Assembly (NCBI RefSeq): GCF_044759095.2
Contig: NZ_JBIYSM020000022.1
Coordinates: 1-64,000, forward strand
Source of the DNA: JBIYSM02 sp044759095
Lineage (GTDB): Bacteria > Bacillota > Bacilli > Brevibacillales > Brevibacillaceae
DNA: 64,000 bases
Reading direction: 5' to 3'
A program made the translations under genes and the position numbers. This document shows positions 1 to 9,100 of the stretch, one piece after another. Position 1 is the first letter of the stretch, and every line of letters starts with the position of its first letter. The notes below the pieces were generated by a model. The model had not been told where the DNA came from. It worked only from the letters and a program-made list of their open reading frames with translations, and did not search any database.

Positions 1-61
1 GGATTGGTTCAGGGAGAAGGGTATCCCACAATGTGATTTGCTCGTTACGAAGTTTTAACAT
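1..61 (-). CDS. Insertion-sequence transposase, N-terminal end only
   Basis: This is the 5' end of a minus-strand gene that runs off the left edge of the window. It begins with an ATG at 61, preceded on the minus strand by a GAGGTGAG ribosome binding site. The 20 residues visible start MLKLRNEQITLWDTLLPE, which resembles the N-terminus of a DDE transposase type (IS1182-like) common in Brevibacillus and Paenibacillus. That match is from memory. The neighbouring bases to 228 look like the IS terminal region: no gene, an inverted repeat, then an abruptly truncated A repeat. The family assignment is uncertain because the catalytic part lies outside the window. Confidence 0.55.
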   Translation of the reverse strand, partial: MLKLRNEQITLWDTLLPEPI

Positions 62-118
62 AATCGCTCACCTCAAATAGGATTTTCGAGGAGCACTGTT
101 GAATTTCTTTATGAAGAA

Positions 119-189
119 AGGAATTCAGTCCCTCTTTTTGGATGTATTGCCTCGTCAACAACTACTTCCATTTAGAGAGCTGAATTCCT
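119..189. repeat. Inverted repeat near the IS end
   Basis: AGGAATTCAG (119-128) is the exact reverse complement of CTGAATTCCT (180-189), with about 50 bases between. It lies between the transposase start and the truncated A repeat, so it probably belongs to the IS terminal region. The exact IS boundary cannot be fixed from one end. Confidence 0.45.
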
Positions 190-228
190 TTTGTTTTTGA
201 CTTACCCCAGGAATTTTTCAGGGGAAAC

Positions 229-253
229 TAGCTAATGCCGGGTGGGTTTTCTT
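229..253 (+). repeat. A repeat, 3' half only
   Basis: The segment reads TAGCTAATGCCGGG then TGGGTTTTCTT, identical to the 3' half of the complete A copies at 29860 and 40612. The whole 5' half (the GGGGCCCCGCCCGGC arm) is missing and is replaced by IS-like sequence. The simplest reading is that the IS inserted into a resident A element. Confidence 0.7.
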
Positions 254-342
254 GTTATTTGACGAAAACGGCGGGAGCGATTAAGCTTGAAGCAGACAAA
301 CGCGCAGAAAGTAACTCCTGGTTGAAGGGAGATGGTTCCGGC

Positions 343-675
343 ATGAACGAACACGAACATCTACACGAGCATGAACAGGATGACTGTTGCATTCATCACA
401 AATCCACACCTCACTCGGACAAGATCAAGTCCAATTTGGTCGCTCGACTCAACAGGATTGAGGGTCAGATCCGCGGCATTCGCGGGATGATTGAAAAGGA
501 CGTATATTGCGACGACATTTTGAACCAGATCGCAGCCGTTCACTCCGCACTGAACGCGGTTGGGAAAATGCTGCTCGAAGGTCACATGAAGAGCTGCGTG
601 GTGGATCGCATTCAGCAGGGGGATCATGACGTGATCGACGAGCTGTTGAAGACGATGAACAAATTGATGAAGTAG
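343..675 (+). CDS. csoR: CsoR-family metal-sensing repressor
   Basis: A 110-residue all-helical DUF156/CsoR-family DNA-binding repressor; such proteins release operator DNA on binding Cu(I), other metals or persulfide. The core RLNRIEGQIRGI is diagnostic. The Cys-His-Cys ligand set of copper sensors can be read as C56, H81 and C85 (HMKSC), which argues for CsoR over the persulfide sensor CstR or the formaldehyde sensor FrmR. The N-terminus is His-rich with a Cys pair (C15-C16), possibly extra metal-binding residues. The ATG at 343 is chosen because a GAAGGGAGAT site precedes it; an in-frame ATG at 235 lies inside the A repeat and is unlikely. No copA or copZ is adjacent, so the regulated gene is unknown. 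Confidence 0.85.
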   Translation: MNEHEHLHEHEQDDCCIHHKSTPHSDKIKSNLVARLNRIEGQIRGIRGMIEKDVYCDDILNQIAAVHSALNAVGKMLLEGHMKSCVVDRIQQGDHDVIDELLKTMNKLMK

Positions 676-682
676 GCAACAG

Positions 683-721
683 GTCTCTCATTCCGGTGGA
701 GTGAGAGTCTTTTTCTTTTTT
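683..721 (+). terminator. Terminator after csoR
   Basis: CTCTCATTC pairs with GAGTGAGAG (one G-T wobble) around a short loop and is followed by a T-rich tract. Confidence 0.8.
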
Positions 722-833
722 TGCGGTACAATAAAGAAAACGATTGAAAGTGGACGGGGCTTGTCGTATCATAGTTGCATAAATTTATGAAAATGAGAAT
801 GAAAACCATATAATGGGAAAGTGGGGGTATGTG

Positions 834-1844
834 ATGCCGGTTACGATCTACGATGTGGCAAGAGAAGCAGGTGTTTCCATGGCAACGGTTTCGCGTGTGG
901 TAAACGGAAACCCGAACGTAAAGCCGTTGACACGAAAAAAGGTGCTGGCGGCGATTGAGCGTCTCGGATATCGGCCGAACGCGGTTGCCCGGGGCCTGGC
1001 AAGCAAGAAGACAACGACAGTCGGTGTCATCGTCCCCGACATCTCCAGCTTGTTCTTCTCGGAGTTGGCTCGCGGCATTGAGGACATCGCCACGATGTAC
1101 AAGTACAACATCATTCTGTGCAACTCCGATCAACGCCTGGAAAAAGAGCTGCAGCTGATCAACACCCTGCTGGAAAAGCAGGTGGACGGCCTGCTTTTCA
1201 TGGGAGCGGAAATCAAGGAGGACCACTTGCAGGCATTGTCCACTTCTTCCGTTCCGACCGTGCTTGCGGCGACAAGGGATGCGGACAACATCCTGCCATC
1301 GGTTACCATCGACCATTTCCAGTCCGGTTACGATGCGACCAAGGAGTTGATTGACCGCGGTCACAAGCGCATTGCCATGATTACCAATCCGCTTACCGAT
1401 CCGCTCGGTGGACTGCTGCGCTTCGAAGGCTACAAAAAAGCGCTGGAAGACGGAGGCATTGCCTTTGACGAGTCGCTTGTCGCTCAGGGGAATGCCTTCT
1501 ACGAATCGGGACTTAAGACCATGAGCGGATTCCTGCAGCTGCCCAAGCCGCCGACCGCAGTCTTTGCGGCCAGTGACGAAATGGCAATCGGGGCCATCCA
1601 CGCGGTACAGGATGCAAGGCTGTCCGTGCCGAACGACATTGAGGTCATCGGGCACGACAATATTCGTCTGGTGGAAATGGTACGGCCGCGTCTCACCTCG
1701 GTGGTGCAGCCGATGTACGACATTGGAGCGGTAGCGATGCGCCTGTTAACCAAGTACATGAACAACGAGCACGTCGAAGAGCACGTCGTTCTGCTGCCGC
1801 ATCGCATTGAGCACCGCGAAAGCACCCGGAGCCTGCAGGCGTAA
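834..1844 (+). CDS. ccpA: Catabolite control protein A
   Basis: LacI/GalR-family global regulator that, with Ser46-phosphorylated HPr, binds cre sites to control carbon metabolism in Firmicutes. The 336-residue protein opens with the classic helix-turn-helix (MPVTIYDVAREAGVSMATVS) and the hinge segment ending GLASKKTT, followed by a type 1 periplasmic-binding-protein fold. The sequence is very close to the N-terminus of Bacillus CcpA as remembered. The ATG at 834 is chosen over the one at 813 because a GTGGGGG site lies just before it and MxVTIYDVA is the usual start. The gene is followed after 18 bases by the nucleosidase-glutaredoxin gene, probably co-transcribed. The acu genes, known CcpA targets in B. 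subtilis, lie 2 kb downstream. Confidence 0.95.
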   Translation: MPVTIYDVAREAGVSMATVSRVVNGNPNVKPLTRKKVLAAIERLGYRPNAVARGLASKKTTTVGVIVPDISSLFFSELARGIEDIATMYKYNIILCNSDQRLEKELQLINTLLEKQVDGLLFMGAEIKEDHLQALSTSSVPTVLAATRDADNILPSVTIDHFQSGYDATKELIDRGHKRIAMITNPLTDPLGGLLRFEGYKKALEDGGIAFDESLVAQGNAFYESGLKTMSGFLQLPKPPTAVFAASDEMAIGAIHAVQDARLSVPNDIEVIGHDNIRLVEMVRPRLTSVVQPMYDIGAVAMRLLTKYMNNEHVEEHVVLLPHRIEHRESTRSLQA

Positions 1845-1862
1845 ACAAACAGGAGGAACATC

Positions 1863-2780
1863 ATGCGTATTGGGATTATCGGCGCAATGGACGAAGAAAT
1901 TGCGCTTTATCTGGAAGCGATGAAAGACACAAAAGCGACCGTGAAAGCCGGCATTACCTACTATGAGGGAGAGATGGAAGGCAAAGCGGTCGTCCTTTGC
2001 AAATCCGGCGTGGGCAAAGTGAACGCCGCCGTCACCACACAAATGCTGATCGACCAGTTTCAGGTGGACCGCGTCATTTTTACCGGGGTGGCGGGAGCGG
2101 TTCACCCCGAGTTGAACATCGGTGACATCGTCGTCTCTACCGATTGCATGCAGCACGACATCGACGTCACTCCGCTCGGTTTTCAGCCGGGTCAGATTCC
2201 TTTTACCGATCGATGGATCTGGGAAGCGGATGCCAGCCTACGGCAGCTTGCGATGGAAGCGGGCAAAGAGCTAGAAGCCGGCATTCGCGTAGTAACCGGA
2301 CGGATCCTATCCGGGGACCAGTTTGTGGCCAGCCGGGAAAAAGTACAGTGGCTGCACGAACAATTCGACGCGCACTGCACGGAAATGGAGGGGGCGGCAG
2401 TCGGACAGGTTTGCGCCATGAACGGGGTGCCGTTTGTCATCGTTCGCTCCATGTCCGACAAGGCAGACGGGTCTGCACACGTCAACTTTGTGGAGTTTAC
2501 CAAACTGGCCTCCCAGCGTTCGTACGCGATCGTCGCCAGCATGCTGCGGAACATGAGTCCTGCCGTGATTGTCTATTCCACCAAAAACTGCGTGGACTGC
2601 AATCTGGTGAAGGAGTGGCTGACCGCAAAGGGCATCGCTTTCGAGGTGCGAGACGTCATGACCAGCCGTGCGTACCAGGAAGAAGTGGAGCGTCTTGGAT
2701 TCATGGGCGTGCCGGTGACTGTCGCAGGCGGCAAGGCTGTGAAGGGGTACCAGCCTGACGAGCTGGAAAAGCTTCTGTAA
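1863..2780 (+). CDS. mtnN: MTA/SAH nucleosidase fused to a glutaredoxin-like domain
   Basis: Residues 1-230 form a complete 5'-methylthioadenosine/S-adenosylhomocysteine nucleosidase, which cleaves adenine from MTA or SAH in methionine salvage and the methyl cycle. The catalytic positions are present: E12, E174 and D199. Ordinary MtnN proteins end near residue 230. Here the frame continues without a break into about 75 residues of a glutaredoxin/NrdH-like thioredoxin fold, with VIVYSTKNCVDCNLVKEWL (CxxC at C243/C246) and the cis-proline motif GVPVT (P284). RBS AGGAGG precedes the ATG. The redox domain may regenerate a partner in sulfur metabolism, but this is inference. The gene lies 18 bases after ccpA and is closed by a terminator. 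Confidence 0.92.
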   Translation: MRIGIIGAMDEEIALYLEAMKDTKATVKAGITYYEGEMEGKAVVLCKSGVGKVNAAVTTQMLIDQFQVDRVIFTGVAGAVHPELNIGDIVVSTDCMQHDIDVTPLGFQPGQIPFTDRWIWEADASLRQLAMEAGKELEAGIRVVTGRILSGDQFVASREKVQWLHEQFDAHCTEMEGAAVGQVCAMNGVPFVIVRSMSDKADGSAHVNFVEFTKLASQRSYAIVASMLRNMSPAVIVYSTKNCVDCNLVKEWLTAKGIAFEVRDVMTSRAYQEEVERLGFMGVPVTVAGGKAVKGYQPDELEKLL

Positions 2781-2795
2781 AGGTTTGGATTGGAA

Positions 2796-2828
2796 AAGCC
2801 GTTGAGACGATGACTCAGCGGCTTTTTT
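2796..2828 (+). terminator. Terminator after mtnN
   Basis: AAGCCGTTGAG pairs with CTCAGCGGCTT (one wobble), followed by six T. An A repeat begins about 30 bases further on. Confidence 0.85.
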
Positions 2829-2854
2829 GCTGGATAGGAATTTATAAGAGTCAA

Positions 2855-2930
2855 CATCCTATACAGCCGCTAGGAAAGTGTTCGGGGCCCCGCCCGGCGA
2901 AGCGTTAGCTCATGCCGGGTGGGTATTCTT
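2855..2930 (+). repeat. A repeat, simple form
   Basis: Shared lead ATACAGCCGCTAGGAAAG, then GTTCGGGGCCCC, then a hairpin with arms CCCGCCCGGC (2889-2898) and GCCGGGTGGG (2914-2923), loop containing AGCGTTAGCT, then a T-rich tail. It looks like a second, mobile terminator placed behind the mtnN terminator. Confidence 0.8.
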
Positions 2931-2993
2931 TGTATGTTTCCTGGGGAATGACTCATACTACAGGTAGGAATCGAACAAGAGAGGTGATCCGGG

Positions 2994-3218
2994 TTGACCT
3001 TCATGACCATCTTTTATGGCATTAGCGCCATCATTGTGATTGCCAGTTTATTTTTCTCAGTTAAATACATCAAGAAGCAAGAGAAAAAAGAATTTGACAC
3101 AAAGGTGAGCCAAACTACGGTAAAACACCAGGTCATCGGAAATCCCGCCGTTATCGTCTACATCATCGGCTTTGCCATTTGGTTGACGGTTGCGATTCTT
3201 ACGTTGTTCTATCTATAA
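2994..3218 (+). CDS. Small membrane protein with two transmembrane helices
   Basis: A 74-residue protein with two hydrophobic segments (about residues 5-22 and 50-72) separated by a basic stretch rich in K and E; it would sit in the membrane with a short cytoplasmic or external loop. The TTG at 2994 is preferred over the ATG at 3003 because the AGAGGTGAT site is five bases before the TTG. It is followed after 15 bases by another small gene on the same strand, so they are probably co-transcribed. I do not recognise a family. Confidence 0.6.
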   Translation: MTFMTIFYGISAIIVIASLFFSVKYIKKQEKKEFDTKVSQTTVKHQVIGNPAVIVYIIGFAIWLTVAILTLFYL

Positions 3219-3233
3219 GGAGAATGGTAGCCA

Positions 3234-3539
3234 ATGGAAAAACATCGTTATTACGTCTCGGTTCAAGCCGGAACGGTTCTTCCCAATCAAGGAGACGCTG
3301 CCTACGAGTTTGAAATCGATGCGACAGAAAAAGAAGTGGAAGAGCTCATGAAGCTGTTTGAGCAAAGGGAAGCATTTCTATTTGATACGTTCTTTCGAGC
3401 GCATATACCTGCAGTCCCTTACCACTACGATTTGGAGAATGACGTTCACGATCAGACTTTGCACGACATTTACAGGATGATTCATCAATTGGGTACGGAA
3501 GAAACCAAAAACCATATTCATTCGATGGGCTTGGTGTAA
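3234..3539 (+). CDS. Hypothetical 101-residue soluble protein
   Basis: Begins at ATG 3234 behind a strong TAAGGAGAA site. The protein is acidic and soluble, with no signal peptide or membrane segment: a beta-like start (HRYYVSVQAGTVL), an acidic helix (EKEVEELMKLFEQREAFLF) and a His-rich C-terminal half. It reads as a genuine gene by codon use and spacing to its upstream neighbour. No family is recognised and its role is unknown; conservation next to the acu genes in relatives would be the first clue. Confidence 0.6.
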   Translation: MEKHRYYVSVQAGTVLPNQGDAAYEFEIDATEKEVEELMKLFEQREAFLFDTFFRAHIPAVPYHYDLENDVHDQTLHDIYRMIHQLGTEETKNHIHSMGLV

Positions 3540-3611
3540 GGCAAGCCATCGGTATCGGCGTTCCGTGATGGGTTGTTCTCGGCACGTCTTTTTGTTTTCG
3601 GATGTTTTCAT

Positions 3612-4766
3612 TCATCCCATCGGAGCATACATCATCGCCCGTTCCAGGGTAACACGATTCTTTTCCGTTATCTCCGCACGGCGGGGGATGGGCGGGAACG
3701 GGGTGACATCATCAAACAGATGAGTGGGCAGCGGATACTCGCTCTCCGCCTGCCAGCGGTTGCGCCACGCATCCGGAAGGGGGCCGTCTCCCAGAGGTTG
3801 ATCGGTCATCTCGCTCCAGAGCAGGGTCCAGGCGCGGGGCACCACCCGCCAGATGTCATAGCCGCCTCCTCCGACGGCTACCCAGCGGCCGTCGCACAGC
3901 TCGTGAGCCAGTTGGTGGGCGAGACGGGGAATCTCCTGATAAATCCGCATCGAACAGGAGAGGTGGGTAAGCGGGTCATAGGCGTGGGCGTCGCATCCGT
4001 TCTGCGTGAGAATGACGTCCGGCTTGAAGCCCCGAGCCACCTTTGGGATCAAATGGTGGTACATTTCCAAAAACGACTGATCTTCCGTAAACGCTTCCAA
4101 CGGCACGTTAACGGAATAACCGTAGCCGCTGCCCTCACCGCGCTCTGTGAGGTTGCCCGTACCGGGAAACAGGTATTTGCCCGTTTCGTGAAAGGAGACG
4201 GTCAGGACATGGGGATCGTCGTAAAAGGCCCACTGCACCCCGTCGCCGTGGTGGGCATCCGTATCAATATACAGGACACGGGCGTCCCAGTGTTTGCGCA
4301 TGTAGGCAATGGCGACAGAACAGTCGTTATAGACGCAGAAGCCGGATGCCCGTCCGCGAAACGCGTGATGCAGGCCGCCTGCCGGATTGAAGGCGTGATC
4401 CGCCTGTCCGTTCATTACCGCGTCCACCGCCTGAAGTGTCCCGCCGACAATCAGCGACGTGGCTTCATGCATGAGGGGAAAGCAGGGCACGTCCTCCGTT
4501 CCCAAGCCAAAGCTGGCTGCCATCGGAAGCTCTTTCTCGCTATGACCCTGTTCCTTCACGAACTGGATGTAGCGGCGGTCGTGAACGAGCGCAATTTCAT
4601 CGTCGCTGGCGAACCGGGGAGGGAGGATGCTCTGATCGGCCAGCAATCCGTATTCTCTCATCAGATCATGGGCCAAGAGCAGGCGTCGCTGGTTAAACGG
4701 ATGCCCGTCGTGAAAATGGTAGGATGTGTATTCCGGCGAGTAGATCAGACGAGAGTTTTGACTCAC
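3612..4766 (-). CDS. acuC: Acetoin utilization deacetylase AcuC
   Basis: Class I HDAC-like, zinc-dependent protein deacetylase. In B. subtilis, AcuC removes the acetyl group that AcuA places on acetyl-CoA synthetase, reactivating the enzyme. The 384 residues contain the active-site His pair (H133-H134 in GGLHHAFRG), the zinc ligands D170 and H172 in IDTDAHHGDG, and D258 in NGCDAHAYD. The start is a GTG at 4766 that overlaps the acuB stop by four bases (GTGA), so translation is coupled. Gene order acuA-acuB-acuC on the minus strand matches Bacillus. The target, acsA, is not in the window; in B. subtilis it lies divergently beside acuA, whereas here a pbp gene occupies that position. Confidence 0.95.
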   Translation of the reverse strand: MSQNSRLIYSPEYTSYHFHDGHPFNQRRLLLAHDLMREYGLLADQSILPPRFASDDEIALVHDRRYIQFVKEQGHSEKELPMAASFGLGTEDVPCFPLMHEATSLIVGGTLQAVDAVMNGQADHAFNPAGGLHHAFRGRASGFCVYNDCSVAIAYMRKHWDARVLYIDTDAHHGDGVQWAFYDDPHVLTVSFHETGKYLFPGTGNLTERGEGSGYGYSVNVPLEAFTEDQSFLEMYHHLIPKVARGFKPDVILTQNGCDAHAYDPLTHLSCSMRIYQEIPRLAHQLAHELCDGRWVAVGGGGYDIWRVVPRAWTLLWSEMTDQPLGDGPLPDAWRNRWQAESEYPLPTHLFDDVTPFPPIPRRAEITEKNRVTLERAMMYAPMG

Positions 4767-5407
4767 GTGCGATTCCCTCCCTCCGCAGGTCCGATTACGG
4801 TAAATCCCCTTTCTACAAGCATGTGGGTAACATGCCGGGGATCGATGGTCTGCACGCGGAACACAAGGTTCTTTTTCGACGGTTTGGCACCAGGAAAGAC
4901 GACGACGCTGGTCACGTTCACTTTCGCTTCGCGGAGGATTTGACTCACCTCCGCCAGCATGCCTACCTTGTCGTCCACTTCCACTTCGATATGGGAACTC
5001 GGTTTGTTCACACCGAACAGTTCAATCAGGCTGTTAAACAGGTCCGACTCGGTGATAATTCCGACGAGCCGCTTTCCTTCGACGATCGGCAGCGACCCTA
5101 CCTTGTAGTCGTAAATTTGCTTTGCCGCATCTTCAATAAAATCCAGCGGGTGTGCAGTGATCACTTCTCGCGTCATGATTTCCGCCACACTTTTTTGCAA
5201 GACCTGATCATCGTCGTCGTGGGAGATCAGCGAGGAGGGGAGCGCATCGCGAAGGTCTCGGTCGGATACGATCCCCACCAGTGCTCCGTTGTCCACCACA
5301 GGCAGGTGGCGTATGCGGTTGCCTCGAAGCTTCAGCAGTGCTTCCCCAATGGTGGTGGAAGGCGTTACGGTTACGACGCGCTTGCGCATGATTTCTTCGA
5401 TTCGCAT
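4763..5407 (-). CDS. acuB: CBS-ACT domain protein AcuB
   Basis: A 214-residue protein with two CBS domains (residues 1-60 and 75-130; signature GxLVGIVSDRDLRD and RLVGIITESDLF) followed by an ACT domain (about 138-205). CBS pairs bind adenine nucleotides and ACT domains bind small metabolites, so AcuB is thought to be a regulatory subunit in the acetoin/acetyl-CoA synthetase control system; its exact role is not settled. ATG start behind GGGAGGAC. It lies between acuA (20 bases upstream) and acuC (four-base overlap), so the three form one operon. Confidence 0.94.
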   Translation of the reverse strand: MRIEEIMRKRVVTVTPSTTIGEALLKLRGNRIRHLPVVDNGALVGIVSDRDLRDALPSSLISHDDDDQVLQKSVAEIMTREVITAHPLDFIEDAAKQIYDYKVGSLPIVEGKRLVGIITESDLFNSLIELFGVNKPSSHIEVEVDDKVGMLAEVSQILREAKVNVTSVVVFPGAKPSKKNLVFRVQTIDPRHVTHMLVERGFTVIGPAEGGNRT

Positions 5408-5427
5408 TTTGTGTCCTCCCTCGGTTT

Positions 5428-6060
5428 CTAATAGAAAAAGCGATTTTGAAACCGCATGGCGTCAAAGGCAGCAACGCTTTCTGGCGGTACGCGCTTGCCG
5501 ATGCGCGCCATCAGGCAGTTGGCGGGATGGGAGCATATCTCCGGATCGTCTGTAGCCATCCATACCATGCCGACACTGCCCATCACCTTTTCCATTACTT
5601 TGCGGTACTGCCAGACGTCCAGACCGGTTCCTTTCAAATCCCAGTGCCAGTAATACTCGGTAGTAATGACGATGTAATCTTCCATCGCATCGTCAGCGAA
5701 GGATACCTGAAGCATCGCTTTCCCCACGCCGCCGGCCCGCGCCACATGACTTACCTCGATGGCCCCCAGTTCCAGCAAATCAGGCAGCCTGGCTTGTGAC
5801 CATCGCTCCATCGGGTCAGGATAGAGGAACGTGACGTAGCCGAGAACCAGATCTTCCTCACGCGCAACAATGATTCGGCCTTCCGGTAAAGCGGCAATCT
5901 CAACAAGTGCCTGATGCTGCTCAGCGGGCACTCGAAACGCCTTGAGACCGTCGTCAAACCGCATGTCGGCCAACTGGTCGGCGGTTATGGGCCCTTCGAT
6001 GACCAGCTGTTTGCCGTTTACCGTCATTTCAAGTGAGTGATGCCGTTTTACGTGAATCAT
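5428..6060 (-). CDS. acuA: Protein acetyltransferase AcuA
   Basis: GNAT-family acetyltransferase of about 210 residues that inactivates acetyl-CoA synthetase by acetylating its active-site lysine. The sequence closely follows Bacillus AcuA, for example YVTFLYPDPMERWS, ITTEYYWHWDLK, TDDPEICSHPANCLM and the terminal RFQNRFFY. The start at 6060 (MIHVKRHH) gives the family's usual length and has AGGAGGTG upstream; the frame is open further to 6150 but that would run into the upstream terminator. First gene of acuABC, lying just downstream of the penicillin-binding protein gene and separated from it by a terminator. Confidence 0.94.
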   Translation of the reverse strand: MIHVKRHHSLEMTVNGKQLVIEGPITADQLADMRFDDGLKAFRVPAEQHQALVEIAALPEGRIIVAREEDLVLGYVTFLYPDPMERWSQARLPDLLELGAIEVSHVARAGGVGKAMLQVSFADDAMEDYIVITTEYYWHWDLKGTGLDVWQYRKVMEKVMGSVGMVWMATDDPEICSHPANCLMARIGKRVPPESVAAFDAMRFQNRFFY

Positions 6061-6097
6061 CCGCTGCCGTACACCTCCTTTGTCATGGGGCATTCCT

Positions 6098-6129
6098 ATA
6101 AAAAGAGAGATGGCCGAAACCATCTCTTC
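6098..6129 (-). terminator. Terminator between pbp and acuA
   Basis: On the minus strand AGAGATGG and CCATCTCT form a stem with loop TTTCGG, followed by CTTTTTAT. It separates the penicillin-binding protein transcript from the acu operon. Confidence 0.85.
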
Positions 6130-6133
6130 CAGC

Positions 6134-9100
6134 TTATTGCGCTTTGTCACCGGATACGTTGCTTGAATGTGACGATTCGCCGTAACTGTTCAAAGCCGTA
6201 ATGTAATACCAGCCGCCTGCCTCTTTGGTTTTGTGCACAAAGCTGTTGCCGGCAACCGTGTCAAGCAGCAGGAATCCGTTGACCGGATCACGACTGAAGT
6301 ATACGTTGTAGGCAATGACCTGTTCATTCGCAGGGTTTCCTTTCCACTTCAGCTTCAAACCGCCCTGTACCTTATGGATCTCCAATCCTTGCGGAGCAGA
6401 GGGCACTGCGGTTGTCGGCTGAGTGGGGCCAGAGGAGTCGTTTCCTCCGTCCGGTGCAGGCGGTTCTTGTGTCGTGCCGTCCGGCTGATCCTGATTTTCG
6501 CTTGATTCCGGTGGATCAGGCAGCTGCCACGTTCCGGAAGAAGCACCGACGGATGCCGCGGCAGACGGTTGTGATTCCTGACCGGTAATGTCCACCGAGG
6601 TGACGTAGTACCCGTATTCACCGGACCTGGCGCTGGCGTCCGCATACGTCAGCACGCTCGGGTCTTTTACCGTGGCGATGTGAACGAACCCGTTGTTTGC
6701 GTCTGCCCGGTAGATGCGATAGCCTAGCAAATCTGCTTCTCCGCCTGACTTCCAGCTGATGGTAATCTGACTGCCGGTGCGGACGGCGGTGACTCCGCTC
6801 GGCGCAATCGGGGCTCCTTGTACTTCCGTGCGCGGATCTTCCTTGTCCGGCAGGCGCTGCTCCCAGTCTAGAGGGCGAGTAGCCGCTTTCTCGTTCTTCT
6901 CCAAAATTTGCTCTTTTGTCAACAGAAGAGGTTCCGGCGATCGGAAGAAGATACCTTCTGTGACGAAGTCGTCCGGAGTGCCTTCCTTGGCCAGATAACG
7001 TTCCTCGTTGTATACGACCACGCGGGCTTTTTGATGCGAGTCGTCCGTTTTCGTCGGAACGAACTGAAGGTTGAACAAATCCGTAATCAAGTGGCCCGTT
7101 TCCTTGGACAATTCGCTTGGCAAGAGGCCGGACTTGCTGTCGACAGTGGCGGTGACGATGCCGGCCGGCTTGCGGAACGAAGCGTTTGGCGGGGACAGGT
7201 CAGGATGGTTCTCGATGATCTGCTTGATCACTTTGCCCCAGACGGCCATTGGCACGTATTTATCCCGTTCCGGAAGCGGATAGGGTTCATCGTAGCCGAT
7301 CCAGACACCGAGGGAAAGTTCCGGTGTATATCCCACGAACCATAGGTCGTTGCTGTTGTTGGTTGTACCGGTCTTGCCGGCCACATCGACATGGCGGGGC
7401 ACGAATCGGCGCACGTGCGTACCGGTACCCGAATTGACCACTGTGCGCATCAAGTCCGTAATCAGATAAGCGGTTTGCTCACTGTACACCTGTACCGGCT
7501 GTCCCTGGTGCTGATAGATGACTTGACCTTCGCTGTTTTCAATCCGTTCAATCAAGTACGCGTCGACGAACGATCCATTGTTGGCAAAAGTGGCATAGGC
7601 ATTGGTGATCTCTTCGACGGTCAGGCCGTAGGTTAGGCCGCCGATCACACCCGTTGCCGCGTAGTTGTCGCTTTCAACCAGCGTAGTGACGCCCATTTTT
7701 TTCACGTATTCCAGCGCCGTCGGAATTCCAACCTTCATGTAGGTCTTGATCGCCGGGATGTTCCACGACATTCGCAGCGCTTCGCGGGTGCTCATCACTC
7801 CCTGGAACTTGTTGTTCCAGTTGAGCGGGAGGTGGGATCCCTTTTCGCCGTCCGCCAGGAGCAGCGGCGCGTCGTCAATCGGAGTAGCCGGCTGTAAATA
7901 ACCCAGCTCGAAGGCCGGCGCGTAGGCGGCGAGCGGTTTCATCGCAGAACCCGGTTGACGCGGGACGGTGGTATGGTTCGTCTGCTCGATGTTGAAGTCA
8001 CGGCCGCCGATGATGCCCAGGATCGCACCTGTTTTGTTGTGAATCAGGGTGGCACCCACTTCTTCCAGAGCGTTTTCAATTTTTTCCGTCTTGCCGTTGG
8101 AACGGCGGATCGTATACGTCGCGTTTTTGCCGAAGTTTTTCGGGTCGGCCGCGATGTCCTGCATGAGCTTGTGGACGTCCTTGTTGATGGTCGTGTACAC
8201 CTTGTACCCGTTCAGCAGGATTTCCCGCCGTTTTTCTTCGACCAGTTGACGGTACTCGTTGCGCCCGATGGTGGACTTGTCAGTTCCCTTTTGGGCCAGA
8301 TCCTGATCGACCAGCGCCCGGGCGGCTCGTTCCTCAATCTCCATCATCAGGAAAGGCACTTCCGAGTAGGCCTGGCGGGAAGGTTTGGCCAGATTGGCTT
8401 TCAGGTCGGCGTTCAGCGCATCGTCATACTGCTTCTGAGTGATGTAGCCGTTCTCCAGCATCCGGTCGAGCACCATCTTTTGCCGTTCTTTTCCGCGGCG
8501 GTACCCCTCGCTGCTAAACGGCGAGTAAGCTCCCGGGTTCTGCACCATACCGGCGAGATAGGAGGCTTCGGGAAGGTTCAACTCTTTTACGTCCTTGTTG
8601 AAAATGCCCTTCGCGGCAGCCTGCACGCCGTAGATGTTGGAGCCGTTCGCGTTTTTGCCCAGGTAAATCTCATTCATGTAAGCTTCGAGAATCTGATCCT
8701 TGGAAAACATGCGCTCAATCCGCAGTGCGTTGAAGATCTCCTTTGCCTTGCGGGCGTGGCTTACTTCCGGGGACAGAATGGTGTTCTTGATCAACTGCTG
8801 GGTGAGCGTGCTTCCCCCGGTAACCACGGGCTGATTGGTGAAGTCTTGATAAGCCCCGCGGAGCGTCGACTGGAACGATACCCCGTTGTGCTGATAAAAG
8901 TTTCTATCTTCGGTTGCGATTATGGCATTGATCAAATAGGGCGAAACGTCTGCCTTTTTCACCAATCGGCGGTCTCCCTCTTCCGCGCGAAGCGACCCGA
9001 TGAGTGAGCCGTCGTTGTAATAGGCGAAACCGGTGAGATAATTCGTGAAGATTTTTTTGTGAATCTCTTCATAGGTGCGCACAGGCTCGTCCTTCACCAA

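Noticed and set aside
735..748. AGAAAACGATTGAA upstream of ccpA as a cre site
   Set aside because: Three positions of the cre consensus, including an end base pair, do not match, so it is too weak to list.
3573..4943. Long plus-strand open frame opposite acuC, and similar long frames opposite ccpA, pbp and the YcdB-SLH gene
   Set aside because: They are antisense shadows caused by GC-biased codons. None has a plausible RBS or a recognisable protein family, and the opposite strand has clear family genes.
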